From assembly GCF_000741575.1 (NCBI RefSeq), contig NZ_JGYV01000012.1, forward strand, positions 1 through 38,667: a stretch of 38,667 nt of DNA. The letters run 5' to 3'. The translations under genes and the position numbers were made by a program. Positions 16,716-26,275 of the stretch are shown here, piece after piece. The stretch is from Bifidobacterium cuniculi. Its GTDB lineage: Bacteria > Actinomycetota > Actinomycetes > Actinomycetales > Bifidobacteriaceae. Positions within the stretch are counted from its first letter, which is position 1. Each line of letters starts with the position of its first letter. The notes below the pieces were generated by a model. It searched no databases, was not told where the DNA came from, and worked only from the letters and a program-made list of their open reading frames with translations.

Positions 16716-16749
16716 AATTCGTCGTGGAGAGCGGCTGCGGCGACGAATT
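16716..16749. repeat. Short hairpin with repeated TTTCCGTARRAATTCG motif
   Basis: AATTCGTCG (16716-16724) and CGACGAATT (16741-16749) form a stem. The flanking motif TTTCCGTAAAAATTCG recurs as TTTCCGTAGGAATTCG about 61 bp later. It lies between the start of the amino-acid permease gene and the end of the DUF559-like gene, both on the minus strand. Confidence 0.4.
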
Positions 16750-16791
16750 CCCTTGGAGTCTGGTCAGTTTCCGTAGGAATTCGCCGCAGGG

Positions 16792-17742
16792 TCAGGCAAT
16801 CATCGTCGGTTGCAGGACCATGGGGGAGGGAGCGAGCGGGACTCCGGCGCGCACGAGCTTGCGCTGGAGCGGCACGCGTCGCACGGCCTCCTCGAAGAGG
16901 ACATGCACGACGGTGTTGACGCCGCAATCACGAAGGAACTCGTCACGGTCAAGCTGTTCTACGGCCACTTTTGCCGGGCTCCTGCCATGGGTCATGGCAG
17001 GGTCGACGTACTTGGCGCGGCCGTCGAGCTCAAGCACCACCAGGCGCCCGTCGGGGAGCTCCCAGAGGAAATCGACACGTACCGTCCGTCCTCCGCGGCG
17101 GAACTCCACTTGGAGCCGGGGCGCGGCGAAGCCCATCTCCATGATCACGGCACGCACGTAGGACTCGCCGCCGTTCTCGCTGAGCGGATCGCCGCATCGC
17201 AGGAGCGCGCGTACATAGCCGTCCAGCCGGCGCAGGAATGCAGCCGTCTCCTCAAGCCGTTCCGTCGACAGTCCCTGACGCAGCGCACTGTCCACCATGG
17301 GCAGCGCACTGGTGAAAGGTAGGTGGGGTACGGCGACCATGACGGAGACCTCCGTCGGGGTCATCGGCAGGCCCCTTACCGTGACGATGTCCAGCGACGC
17401 CGGCACGCGCATGCGGATGAGCTGCGCGCCGGGACCGGTGTGGCGCTTGGCCGCGTTGCATCCGCGGTCGGTGATGGTCACGATATCCGTGTGCAACTGG
17501 CGTCCATGCTCAATGCCTTGGAAATCCTGGGCGGCGATGTCGGTGGCGACCCACTGTGGATGCAGTCGGTGCAGTGTGCGCAACAGCGTGCGCGCCTGCT
17601 CGTGCGGATCCTTGGCGCACCATGTGGCGGTGTCGTCATAGAGGCCGCGATAAGGGACGGTCAGCAGGCCCGCCTGCTGATAGCGGCGCACCGAGGGAAC
17701 GTTCGGCCGGGGTGGTGGGGTGCAGGCATTCGCCCCGGGCAT
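16792..17742 (-). CDS. DUF559/AbiEi-like protein with endonuclease-type C-terminal domain
   Basis: A 316-residue protein of a type common in actinobacteria. The N-terminal part (VRRYQQAGLLTVPYRGLYDD) resembles the winged-helix start of AbiEi-like antitoxin proteins. The C-terminal part looks like a Vsr/DUF559 PD-(D/E)XK nuclease fold: ENGGESYVR (E), then RRGGRTVRVDFLWELPDGRL (D), then LVVLELDGRAKYVD (E.D). The function is unknown; a role in DNA or restriction-like defence is only a guess. ATG 17742 has no good ribosome site. A better-looking N terminus, MITALSPALSAWLTEVHARG, lies in another frame from 17791 and would join at about 17700 by a one-base shift, so a frameshift is possible. Confidence 0.6.
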   Translation of the reverse strand: MPGANACTPPPRPNVPSVRRYQQAGLLTVPYRGLYDDTATWCAKDPHEQARTLLRTLHRLHPQWVATDIAAQDFQGIEHGRQLHTDIVTITDRGCNAAKRHTGPGAQLIRMRVPASLDIVTVRGLPMTPTEVSVMVAVPHLPFTSALPMVDSALRQGLSTERLEETAAFLRRLDGYVRALLRCGDPLSENGGESYVRAVIMEMGFAAPRLQVEFRRGGRTVRVDFLWELPDGRLVVLELDGRAKYVDPAMTHGRSPAKVAVEQLDRDEFLRDCGVNTVVHVLFEEAVRRVPLQRKLVRAGVPLAPSPMVLQPTMIA

Positions 17743-17782
17743 GGACCTCGGTCAGCCATGCCGACAGGGCTGGACTCAATGC

Positions 17783-17820
17783 GGTGATCATGCCTCGACG
17801 GTAGGGGAAGCATGATCACC
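17783..17820. terminator. Inverted repeat downstream of the GH94 gene
   Basis: GGTGATCATGC (17783-17793) and GCATGATCACC (17810-17820) are perfect 11-bp arms around a 16-nt loop. It lies about 105 bp after the GH94 stop and just before the DUF559-like gene, both on the minus strand. It may separate the two transcripts or be an operator of the second. Confidence 0.4.
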
Positions 17821-17924
17821 GGCGCCAGCTGGGAGGGGCATTGTGGTCGGACGGTCATCCCGTCGCGGGAATGTGGATGGCCGTCACCTGGCGTGGAATC
17901 CGTCACCACGCCAGGCGCAGTCGG

Positions 17925-20432
17925 TCACATGGTGACTTCGGCACGTACTTCCTCGGTGCCTTCGGGAGCCATCGGGATGGTGTTGCCGTCTACTGCCCGG
18001 CCGTCGACGCCCAGGGTGCGCTCGCCGGTGCGGGTGATGTGGATGACGTACTTCGTGCCGCGGAAGGTGCGCTCCACGGTCAGGTCGGTGAACTGTGCAG
18101 GCAGGTGCGGCTCGACCTTGAGGCCGTCGAAGGTGGGCTGGATGCCCAGCAGGTACTGGGAGACGTCCACGAAGGTCCAGGCGGCGGTGCCGGTCAGCCA
18201 GGAGTTCTTGCCCTCGCCTGGCTGGGGTGCCTCGGGGCCGGCGACCATCTGGCAGTAGACGTAGGGTTCGGTGCGGTGCACGTCGGAGTGCTCCTCCACA
18301 TAGGCGGGGCAGGTGCGCGTGTATACGTTGAAGGCCTCGTCGTCGTTGCCGACCTTGGCATTGGCGATGGAGATCCACGGGTTGTTGTGGCAGAAGATGC
18401 CGCCGTTCTCCTTGTAGCCGCGCGGGTAGGAGGAGATTTCGCCCAGCTCGATGCGGTAGGTGGAGTAGGCGGGCGCCAGGATGGCGGTGCCCCAGCGGCA
18501 GGTGAGCAGGTCCTTGGTGGACTTGAGCGCCTGTTGCGCCTTGCCGTCGTCGGTGCCGATGCCGGCCATGACGCACATGCCCTGCGGCTCGATGTAGATG
18601 CGGCCCTCGGTGTCGTCCTTGGTGCCGACGGCATTGCCGTTCGCGTCGTAGGCGCGGCGGAACCATGCGCCGTCCCAGCCGGCCGTGAGCGTCGCCTCGC
18701 GCACTTCTTCGATGGCCTGGCGTACGGCGGCCGTCTCTTCCTTGACCTGCTCGTCGCTCATGCCGCAGGCGGTGCCGAAGCGTTCGAGGATCTGCGCGTA
18801 CTGCTCGCCGTAGAGTACGAACATACCCGCGATGAATACCGACTCGGCGATGCCGGTGTCGTTGTTCTCGACCGTCTGGAAGCTTTCGCCCGGGGTGGAG
18901 GAGAAGCAGTTGAGGTTGAGGCAGTCGTTCCAGTCGGCGCGGCCGATGAGCGGCAGGCCGTGCGGACCGCGGTGGCCCATGGTGAAGTTCACGGAGCGAC
19001 GCAGGTGCTCGAGCAGCGGCTGCTCGGAGCCTTCGGCGTTGTCGAACTGGGTCGGTTCGCGCAGGATGGAGTCGTCGCCCGTCTCGGTCAGGTAGGCGAA
19101 GACGCCGGCGACGAGCCACAGCGGGTCGTCGTTGAAGCCGCCGCCGATGTCCGCGTTGCCCTTCTTGGTCAGCGGCTGGTACTGGTGCCATGCCGAGCCG
19201 TCGGGCAGCTGGGTGGCGGCGATGTCGAGGATGCGCGCGCGGGCACGTTCCGGGATCATGTGCACGAAGCCGAGCAGGTCCTGGTTGGAATCGCGGAAGC
19301 CCATGCCGCGTCCTATGCCGGACTCGTAGTAGGAGGCGGAACGCGAGAGGTTGAAGGTGACCATGCACTGGTACTGGTTCCAGATGTTGACCATGCGGTC
19401 GAGCTTCCCGTCGCCCGAGGAGACCTGGAAGCCGCCGAGTAGCCGCTCCCAGTAATCCTGCAGCTCCCGGAAAGCCGCCTTGACCTTCTCGGTGGTGTCG
19501 AAGCGCGCGATGAGCTCGTGGGCGGGCGTCTTGTTGATGATGCCCACCTTGGCCGGGTCCGTCGGGTCTTCCCACTTGCGGTCGTCGGGCACTTCGATGT
19601 AACCGAGCATGAAGACGAGCGTGCGCTCCTCGCCCGCGGCGAGCTCCAGGCGGACGCGTTCGGCGGCGATCGGGTACCAACCGTGCGCGATGGTGTCGCG
19701 TGGCTTGCCGTCGGCAATGACCTGCGGGGTGTCCCAGCCGTTGAACTGGCCGAGGAAGTCGTCGCGGCTCGTGTCGGAACCGACGGTCGGCTCGTTCACC
19801 GAGAAGAAGGCGTAGTGGTTGCGGCGTTCCTTGAACTCGGTCTTGTGGTAGATGACGGTATCGTCGTCGGTGCGCTCCACCTCGACCTCGCCGGTGGACA
19901 GGTTGCGCTGGAAGTTGCTCGAGTCGTCCACGGCATTCCACAGGCACCATTCCACGCAGCCGGTGGCATCGACCACGATCGGCTCGCCCGTGGTATTGCG
20001 CACGGTGAGCAGGTTGATCTCGGCGGCGGTGTGCAGCGGCACGAAGGCGGTCAGTTCGGATTCGACGCCCTGGTAGCCGGCGTGGAAGGTGGTGTAGCCG
20101 ATGCCGTGGCGGCACTCATAGGAATCGAGCGGGGCCTTCGTGGGCAGGAAGGTCGGCGACCAGGTGGCGATGGGCGTGGCGTCCTCGCCGGCACCGCTCA
20201 TGAGGCTCAGGTAATAGTTGCGTGCACCGTTGTCCATCGGCACGCCGTTGTAGCGATAGCGGGTGATGCGGCGCAGCTTCGCGTCCTTGTAGAAGGAATA
20301 GCCGCCTCCCGTGTTGGAGATGAGGGAGAAGAAGTCCTCGTTGCCCAGATAGTTGATCCACGGCAGGGGAGTGGCGGGGGTCTCGATCACGTATTCGCGG
20401 GCTTTGTCGTCGAAGTGTCCGTACTGCACCAC
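17925..20432 (-). CDS. GH94 phosphorylase, cellobiose phosphorylase type
   Basis: An 835-residue cytoplasmic enzyme that splits a beta-glucoside with phosphate, giving alpha-glucose 1-phosphate and glucose if the substrate is cellobiose. The N-terminal beta-sandwich begins QYGHFDDKAREYVIETP. The alpha/alpha barrel has GRADWNDCLNLN with the general-acid Asp near residues 500-503, then YESGIGRGMGFRDSNQD and GGFNDDPLWL. The RADWNDCLNLNCFS form is that of cellobiose rather than chitobiose or cellodextrin phosphorylases, though specificity is not proven. GTG 20432 is taken as the start because AAAGGA ends 6 nt before it; the in-frame ATG at 20453 overlaps that ribosome site. It has no TTAARCGCTTNA operator, so it is probably not in the mannan regulon. 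Confidence 0.88.
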   Translation of the reverse strand: MVQYGHFDDKAREYVIETPATPLPWINYLGNEDFFSLISNTGGGYSFYKDAKLRRITRYRYNGVPMDNGARNYYLSLMSGAGEDATPIATWSPTFLPTKAPLDSYECRHGIGYTTFHAGYQGVESELTAFVPLHTAAEINLLTVRNTTGEPIVVDATGCVEWCLWNAVDDSSNFQRNLSTGEVEVERTDDDTVIYHKTEFKERRNHYAFFSVNEPTVGSDTSRDDFLGQFNGWDTPQVIADGKPRDTIAHGWYPIAAERVRLELAAGEERTLVFMLGYIEVPDDRKWEDPTDPAKVGIINKTPAHELIARFDTTEKVKAAFRELQDYWERLLGGFQVSSGDGKLDRMVNIWNQYQCMVTFNLSRSASYYESGIGRGMGFRDSNQDLLGFVHMIPERARARILDIAATQLPDGSAWHQYQPLTKKGNADIGGGFNDDPLWLVAGVFAYLTETGDDSILREPTQFDNAEGSEQPLLEHLRRSVNFTMGHRGPHGLPLIGRADWNDCLNLNCFSSTPGESFQTVENNDTGIAESVFIAGMFVLYGEQYAQILERFGTACGMSDEQVKEETAAVRQAIEEVREATLTAGWDGAWFRRAYDANGNAVGTKDDTEGRIYIEPQGMCVMAGIGTDDGKAQQALKSTKDLLTCRWGTAILAPAYSTYRIELGEISSYPRGYKENGGIFCHNNPWISIANAKVGNDDEAFNVYTRTCPAYVEEHSDVHRTEPYVYCQMVAGPEAPQPGEGKNSWLTGTAAWTFVDVSQYLLGIQPTFDGLKVEPHLPAQFTDLTVERTFRGTKYVIHITRTGERTLGVDGRAVDGNTIPMAPEGTEEVRAEVTM

Positions 20433-20575
20433 GGTGTGTCCTTTCCTTGGCATGCCCTGGCTTGCGTCGGTGAAAGGCCTATGGCATGCGCGTTGTCGAT
20501 AGGGTTATAGATAAGAGTAGCATCTATATGTTAAATCATCAAACTAATCGGTGGTGTGTGCCTTCCTAGAGATCT

Positions 20576-21154
20576 CTAGAGACCTGCGTGCTGTTTCGGC
20601 ATGCTCATGTCGATGATGGTCTGCGCCACTTGCTCGGGGGAGGCCTCCAGGCCGGTGTCGAGCCAGTATTGGATCAGCCCGATGGCGCCGTGGATGGCGA
20701 ACTGCAGGCGCAGGCGGTTCTCGTTCGGGTCGTTCGATGCCGGCTGCAGCTGCATGATCTCGTCGTCGTGCTGGTAGAGCAGGCCCATGAGCCGTCTTTG
20801 GAAATCGAGGTCCGCGCGGCTGCTCATGAGGACCTGCAGGTGGCTGCGGTTGTCCGCGATGTAGGCGCAGATGCGGCGTATCGCGGTCTCGGCGTCCGTG
20901 GGGTCGGACTGGGAGAGCAGGTCGTCGAAGGCCGCGGAGACGTGGTCGATGGCCTCGCCCTCCACGTCGTGCAGCAGGTCCTCCAGGCCGTCGTAATGCG
21001 CATAGAAGGTTGAGCGGTTGACGTCCGCCTGGGAGCACAGCTCGCTCACCGTGATGTGGGGCATCGACTTCTCGCGCAACAGTTCCACCATGGTGTCCTG
21101 CAGCACGCTGCGCGTGTAACGGGTGCGACGGCTCTCCGTCAGTGTCTTGGCCAT
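20576..21154 (-). CDS. TetR-family transcriptional regulator
   Basis: A 192-residue regulator. The N-terminal helix-turn-helix is typical: ITVSELCSQADVNRSTFYAH followed by YDGLEDLL. The C-terminal ligand-binding part is helical with no recognised motif. ATG 21154 follows AAGGAGGCGTCC. It is divergent from the ABC ATPase/FtsX permease pair, and two palindromes in the 141-bp gap (21197-21211 and 21216-21234) are the expected operators, so it probably represses the transporter and itself. Confidence 0.9.
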   Translation of the reverse strand: MAKTLTESRRTRYTRSVLQDTMVELLREKSMPHITVSELCSQADVNRSTFYAHYDGLEDLLHDVEGEAIDHVSAAFDDLLSQSDPTDAETAIRRICAYIADNRSHLQVLMSSRADLDFQRRLMGLLYQHDDEIMQLQPASNDPNENRLRLQFAIHGAIGLIQYWLDTGLEASPEQVAQTIIDMSMPKQHAGL

Positions 21155-21196
21155 GGACGCCTCCTTGCCGTACTGTGCTGAAAACAACGACACGCC

Positions 21197-21243
21197 AACC
21201 GACTGTTGGTTGCGAAACCGACAATGTGTTGGTTTACTATGAT
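21197..21243 (+). promoter_or_regulatory. Two TetR-type operators and promoter of the ABC transporter
   Basis: AACCGACTGTTGGTT (21197-21211) and AACCGACAATGTGTTGGTT (21216-21234) share the half sites AACCGAC and GTTGGTT with different centres. A -10-like TATGAT follows at 21238-21243. The sites would cover the -35 region of the transporter promoter and the divergent regulator promoter. Confidence 0.65.
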
Positions 21244-21295
21244 TCTACATCGAACAAACGTGAGAATGTGTCGGTGTGTCGAGCAGGGAGGCGCC

Positions 21296-21997
<702 letters not shown>

Positions 21998-22005
21998 GGT
22001 GCGGT

Positions 22006-25000
22006 ATGGATGGCATGCGCAGTGTGGTGGGTGGGACAGGGCGACCCATGGAACGAACGGCAGGAGGCAAGGCCGGCATAGGCGGTGTTGCCGGGGCTGC
22101 CGTGCCCATGAGCGGCCGTGACCCGGGCAAAGGGCATGGCGGACGTTGGGGCAGGCCGGCGGGCAGTGCCTTCCTGGTTGCCACCTTGCGTTCCTGGCTG
22201 CAGTCATGGAAGCCCTTCCTGTCGATCCTCGTAATCTCCATGCTCGGCGTGGCCGTGCTCACCGGCATCTACGCGGGCTGCCGCGACACCTTCCTGGCGG
22301 CTGACCGCTTCTTCGACGCTCAAGGACTGCACGACGTGCAGGTGCTCTCCACCATGGGGCTCGACGACGATGACGTGGAGGCACTCAAGCAAGTGCCTGG
22401 CGTCCGGGCGGTCCAGGCCGACAGGTCCCAGTCCGTGCTGGTGGAGGTCGACGGCAAGCAGCGCTCCGCCGTCATTCGCGAAATCGGGACGCAAGGCATT
22501 GACCGGCCCTCTCTGCAAAGCGGTTCCATGCCCGCCAAGGCGGGCGAGGTGGCCGTGACGGAACGTTTTCTCAAGGATTCCGGACTGCGGATAGGTGACG
22601 AGATCGACGTGACCGCGGACGATGGGACAGACGATGCCGAGACCCGGGATGGGACCGCGGATGGTACTGAATCCGTGGGCGGCGGCACGGAAGCCGCGCC
22701 GAGCTTCCCTACGCACCTGCGTATCACCGGCGTGGTGTTGGATCCCTCCGACCTGACCAATCCGAACGGCTACTCGAGGTCGTCCTTCCGTTCCTCCGCC
22801 TCGGATGACTATGTCCTGTTCGCGCCGTCCGACGGCGTGATAGGCGACGTCTACACGTCGGTTTCCCTGCTCGTGGACGGTGCGGAAGCCCTGGAATCCT
22901 TCTCGCAGGACTACAACGACCTGACCTCTTCCGTGGCCAAGCGCATTGAAAGCCAAGTGCAATCGACCCGCGAGCAGGCACGCCTCGACTCGCTCAAGGC
23001 CGATGCCCAGGAAGCGCTGGACGATGCCAGGAAGGACACCGACACGCAATTCGACCAGGCGGCGCAGGCCTTGGCGGACCAACAGGCGCAACTGGACGAC
23101 CAGCGAGCACAACTCGACGCACAACTGACGCAACTTGGCCTGGCCGAAGCCAACGCGCCCCCGCAGCTGCAGGCCGCAATCCAGCAACTGGAGACCGCCC
23201 AAACCAAACTGGACGATGCTTCCGAGGATCTCGCAGCGAAGCGGAAGGATGCTGCTGGCGAATTCGCCAAGCAGCAGCAGGAGATCGACGATCTCGCCAC
23301 GCCACGGTGGTACGTCCAGACGCGTTCGGCCATCGGCGGCTTTAGCTCGCTCAAGTCGGACATCAGCTCGATCGAATCGCTCGGCAAGGCTTTTCCCGTC
23401 CTCTTCCTCATCGTGGCCGTCATGATGAGCCTGACCACCATGAGTCGCCTGGTGGAGGAGGACCGCGGACTTGTGGGCACCTACCTCGGCCTCGGCTACG
23501 GCCGCGTGACCATCGCGCTGCGATACGTGCTCTTCGCACTGCTCGGCTGTCTGATTGGCGGCGGATTGGGCCTGCTCGTGGGTTTCCTCGGCATCCCCGC
23601 CTTCCTGCTCGTGGTGATCAAGGGGCTCTACGTCATTCCCGACCTGCGCTTTGAATACGACTGGCTCGTCGGCTCGCTCGGCGTCCTGCTCTTCGTGGGG
23701 GGCGTGGTCGGTGCCACCTTGGTTGCCGTGGTGCGCGAACTGCGCCAGATGCCGGCCTCGCTCATGCGCCCGAAGTCACCCAAGCCGGGGGCGCGTATCC
23801 TGCTCGAACACGTCAGGCCGCTCTGGAAGCGCATGACTTTCCTGAACAAGGTGACTGCACGCAACATCTTCCGCTTCAAGTCGCGGCTCATCATGACCGT
23901 CGGCGGCGTGGCGGGCTGCACCGCGCTCATCGTGTGCGGATTGGCAATCAACGACACCGTCGCCGTGCTCGGCGAGCAGCAGTTCGGGCAAATCAACCAA
24001 TACGACATGATGGCCGTCTCCAACGACGGCGACGCGAAAACCATGCGCGAGCGCATCGTCTCCGACGGACAGACCACCGCGATCATGGACGTCCGCGTGG
24101 AAAACGGCGAGCTGACGAACGCATCCGGCCATGGCGAAAGCATCCAGCTGGTTGTCGTCCCCGAACGACAGCTGGGAGAACTCGACGAGATGCTGCGCGT
24201 CGAAGCGCCCAGGTCGGAAGGGCTGATCGGCTGGGCAGCCTCCTTGTTCGGCAGTGGCAGGCAGGACAAGACCATCGCGCTCGACGACAGCGGCATCATC
24301 GTGGCGCAGTCCGCGGCGAAGACGCTCGGCATCGACAGTGGCGACCGCGTCAGTCTCAAGGCGGACGGCTTCGTACCGGCCACCACGCAGGTCCATGCCG
24401 TGATGCGCAATCTCCTCGGCAGCCAGGTCTACATCAGCGAGGACCTCTACCGTCAGCTCTTCCCCGACTCGTCGTCCGGCGATGCAGACGCGGATACGTC
24501 GGCCATCACCTGGAACGCCGTCTATGCCAAGCTCAAGGGCGACTCCACGCATCAGCGCCACTACGTCGCCCAGCTCGAGGAGGACGGCACGGTCATGACG
24601 GCCGTGAGCTGTGCACAACAGATGGAGGACTTCAAGTTCGACCTCATGGGAGCCGTCGTGGCGCTCATCGTGACATTGGCCGGTGCGCTCGCGCTCGTGG
24701 TGCTGTTCACCTTGGCGCATACGAACGTGTCCGAGCGCATCCGCGAAATGGCCACGCTCAAGGTATTGGGTTTCTATGACCGCGAGGTGCACCGCTACAT
24801 CGACCGCGAGATGATGGTGATGACGCTCATGGGCACCGTGATCGGCCTGCCCCTGGGCCGATGGCTGGCCAGCCTGCTCACGGGCGTGCTCAACATGCCC
24901 TCGATGTATTTCGAGGTGACGGTATCCCCATGGAGCTACGTGGCGGCCGCCGTCGCCACCCTGGCCTTCGCCGTCCTGGTGCAGCTCTTCGTCAACCCCG

Positions 25001-25047
25001 TCCTGGACCGCATCGACCCCGTCAGTTCCCTCAAGTCCGTGGAATAG
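22006..25047 (+). CDS. Large FtsX-type ABC permease with extracellular coiled coil
   Basis: A 1013-residue membrane protein. The first span is near 67-90 (WKPFLSILVISMLGVAVLTG), followed by a long extracellular domain. Residues about 300-425 are a Gln/Asp/Ala-rich coiled coil (repeats such as QQAQLDDQRAQLDAQLTQLG). Then come three spans of the first FtsX core (from about 464), a second extracellular domain and the last FtsX core (about 880-1000). ATG 22006 is 8 bp after the ATPase stop; later in-frame ATGs within the first 50 codons are possible. The last 165 bp are duplicated at 27718-27882, on the far side of a low-GC cassette, so the 3' end of this gene appears to be an integration site. 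Confidence 0.88.
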   Translation: MDGMRSVVGGTGRPMERTAGGKAGIGGVAGAAVPMSGRDPGKGHGGRWGRPAGSAFLVATLRSWLQSWKPFLSILVISMLGVAVLTGIYAGCRDTFLAADRFFDAQGLHDVQVLSTMGLDDDDVEALKQVPGVRAVQADRSQSVLVEVDGKQRSAVIREIGTQGIDRPSLQSGSMPAKAGEVAVTERFLKDSGLRIGDEIDVTADDGTDDAETRDGTADGTESVGGGTEAAPSFPTHLRITGVVLDPSDLTNPNGYSRSSFRSSASDDYVLFAPSDGVIGDVYTSVSLLVDGAEALESFSQDYNDLTSSVAKRIESQVQSTREQARLDSLKADAQEALDDARKDTDTQFDQAAQALADQQAQLDDQRAQLDAQLTQLGLAEANAPPQLQAAIQQLETAQTKLDDASEDLAAKRKDAAGEFAKQQQEIDDLATPRWYVQTRSAIGGFSSLKSDISSIESLGKAFPVLFLIVAVMMSLTTMSRLVEEDRGLVGTYLGLGYGRVTIALRYVLFALLGCLIGGGLGLLVGFLGIPAFLLVVIKGLYVIPDLRFEYDWLVGSLGVLLFVGGVVGATLVAVVRELRQMPASLMRPKSPKPGARILLEHVRPLWKRMTFLNKVTARNIFRFKSRLIMTVGGVAGCTALIVCGLAINDTVAVLGEQQFGQINQYDMMAVSNDGDAKTMRERIVSDGQTTAIMDVRVENGELTNASGHGESIQLVVVPERQLGELDEMLRVEAPRSEGLIGWAASLFGSGRQDKTIALDDSGIIVAQSAAKTLGIDSGDRVSLKADGFVPATTQVHAVMRNLLGSQVYISEDLYRQLFPDSSSGDADADTSAITWNAVYAKLKGDSTHQRHYVAQLEEDGTVMTAVSCAQQMEDFKFDLMGAVVALIVTLAGALALVVLFTLAHTNVSERIREMATLKVLGFYDREVHRYIDREMMVMTLMGTVIGLPLGRWLASLLTGVLNMPSMYFEVTVSPWSYVAAAVATLAFAVLVQLFVNPVLDRIDPVSSLKSVE

Positions 25048-25048
25048 C
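24884..25048 (+). repeat. Direct repeat (left), 3' end of FtsX permease gene
   Basis: Matches 27718-27882 over 165 bp at about 94% identity; the last 75 bp (24974-25048), through the stop codon and one further base, are identical. Differences are confined to the first half. It marks the left boundary of the low-GC cassette. Confidence 0.92.
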
Positions 25049-25074
25049 AACATGCGAAAAGGAGGCTAAGGGGA

Positions 25075-25479
25075 TTAAATAACAGTCGTGCGTATTCCGT
25101 TCCTCTCGAGGGCGGAAACATATGCCTTTAGCGTCAAGTTCGCAAATGCTCGGTAGATGCTATTGCCGAAATCAGGCCGATCATTCTGCAGTATAAGACC
25201 TTTTATCCCGCGTGACGCAAGATGTTGTAGAAAAAGGTTCCATTGAGCAAGATCTGTTGCGCAAGTATCCAACGTCGATACCTTTGCAAGACGAGTTGCA
25301 TAGCCGCATATGCTGTCTTGTAAATCGAAAGGTGAATCGAGGTCTTCAGAAGGTAGAGGTCCTTTATGCTCGCAGGCTCGTATGGTACACGTGCGGAAAG
25401 CGTCTGTGTACATGCTTGACAGCAAGAACATATGGTACCAACAGGGGCTCGGACCTCGTTCCTTGGTTGTATGCGACAT
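25075..25479 (-). CDS. Hypothetical protein (fourth gene of low-GC operon)
   Basis: A 134-residue protein of no recognised family, rich in Cys, Ser and Thr in the first half (PSPCWYHMFLLSSMYTDAFR). Its second half looks helical (LAQWNLFLQHLASRGIKGLI). ATG 25479 follows GAGAGGTAACC. It starts 9 bp after the stop of the 118-residue gene and so closes a four-gene operon running from 26953. Confidence 0.5.
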   Translation of the reverse strand: MSHTTKERGPSPCWYHMFLLSSMYTDAFRTCTIRACEHKGPLPSEDLDSPFDLQDSICGYATRLAKVSTLDTCATDLAQWNLFLQHLASRGIKGLILQNDRPDFGNSIYRAFANLTLKAYVSALERNGIRTTVI

Positions 25480-25488
25480 GGTTACCTC

Positions 25489-25845
25489 TCAAAAAGCCAA
25501 TTCTGCAAATGTATGCCGAGACTCGGCTGTCTGCAATGCTTTAACGACTGTGCTTAAGCCATGCACATATGCCTCACTCATTGCGACATTTGCCTTGGTA
25601 AGTTCTTGTTTAGCTATTTGGAGAGCCATGTGGACCTCCCGGGAATTAATCCGTTCCTCTTCGTAGGGGGCGATCAATATTTCGAACTGCCTGTTGTACT
25701 TTTCGAACAAATGAGACTGCAGACAGTCGAACTCTTCTTGGGAAAGGGGAAACATGTCGCACGTGTCATCTGGTCCGATTGGTGCGTCCTCCTGCACGTT
25801 TTTGGGAACGAGAATTGTATACATATGAGGAAATGGATCTTTCAC
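25489..25845 (-). CDS. Hypothetical protein with GTG start (third gene of low-GC operon)
   Basis: A 118-residue, acidic, mainly helical protein (FPLSQEEFDCLQSHLFEKYN, then EVHMALQIAKQELTKANVAM). GTG 25845 overlaps the TGA of the preceding gene (GTGA), a sign of translational coupling. No family recognised; no membrane span or signal peptide. Confidence 0.6.
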   Translation of the reverse strand: MKDPFPHMYTILVPKNVQEDAPIGPDDTCDMFPLSQEEFDCLQSHLFEKYNRQFEILIAPYEEERINSREVHMALQIAKQELTKANVAMSEAYVHGLSTVVKALQTAESRHTFAELAF

Positions 25846-26273
25846 TGTGTCATACCTCGTTTCTTGATTCGGTAGTGTGTTGCTCTTTGAAATTCATCCT
25901 TGGTTCGTCCGCGTTGTTTTCCATTGACGGTTATGTTGTGGGCGTCTTTTCCATGAATGTCAAGATATTGCGTTCGTCTGGATGATTGCGAAGCTGCTAC
26001 ATCCATGATTCGCAGATATCCGCTGACGTCAACGATGACGCATATGGTTCGGTCATGGTTGTAGTACTTCAACTTTGTCCCCTCGGCAATGGGAGAGGCC
26101 CCAGGGGCGAGTTCATTCAATACCTCATTAAGGTCTACCCATTCCCAATTGGATCCATGCCGTTCCACGCGTTCATGGGCCCTACCGATGGCGCGAAGCA
26201 GATTGTCATCATGGGATTCCGCTTCAGTATGGCGCTCCCGAGCAAGTTTCGAATAAGTTCCTTTTGCGTCCAT
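25842..26273 (-). CDS. Hypothetical protein (second gene of low-GC operon)
   Basis: A 143-residue, basic protein. The start MDAKGTYSKLARERHTEAES is helical and charged. The C-terminal part has beta-like segments around TICVIVDVSGYLRIMDV, then YLDIHGKDAHNITVNGKQRG and THYRIKKR. This layout faintly recalls small nuclease-like toxin domains at the ends of phage head or polymorphic toxin proteins, but I cannot confirm it. ATG 26273 begins 2 bp after the DUF4417 gene stop, with GGGAGCGAAG as ribosome site inside that gene, so the two are coupled. Confidence 0.65.
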   Translation of the reverse strand: MDAKGTYSKLARERHTEAESHDDNLLRAIGRAHERVERHGSNWEWVDLNEVLNELAPGASPIAEGTKLKYYNHDRTICVIVDVSGYLRIMDVAASQSSRRTQYLDIHGKDAHNITVNGKQRGRTKDEFQRATHYRIKKRGMTQ

Positions 26274-26275
26274 GG

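Noticed and set aside
17841..19442. 533-codon plus-strand frame opposite the GH94 gene
   Set aside because: Composition typical of antisense GC-rich frames; no motifs and no start signal.
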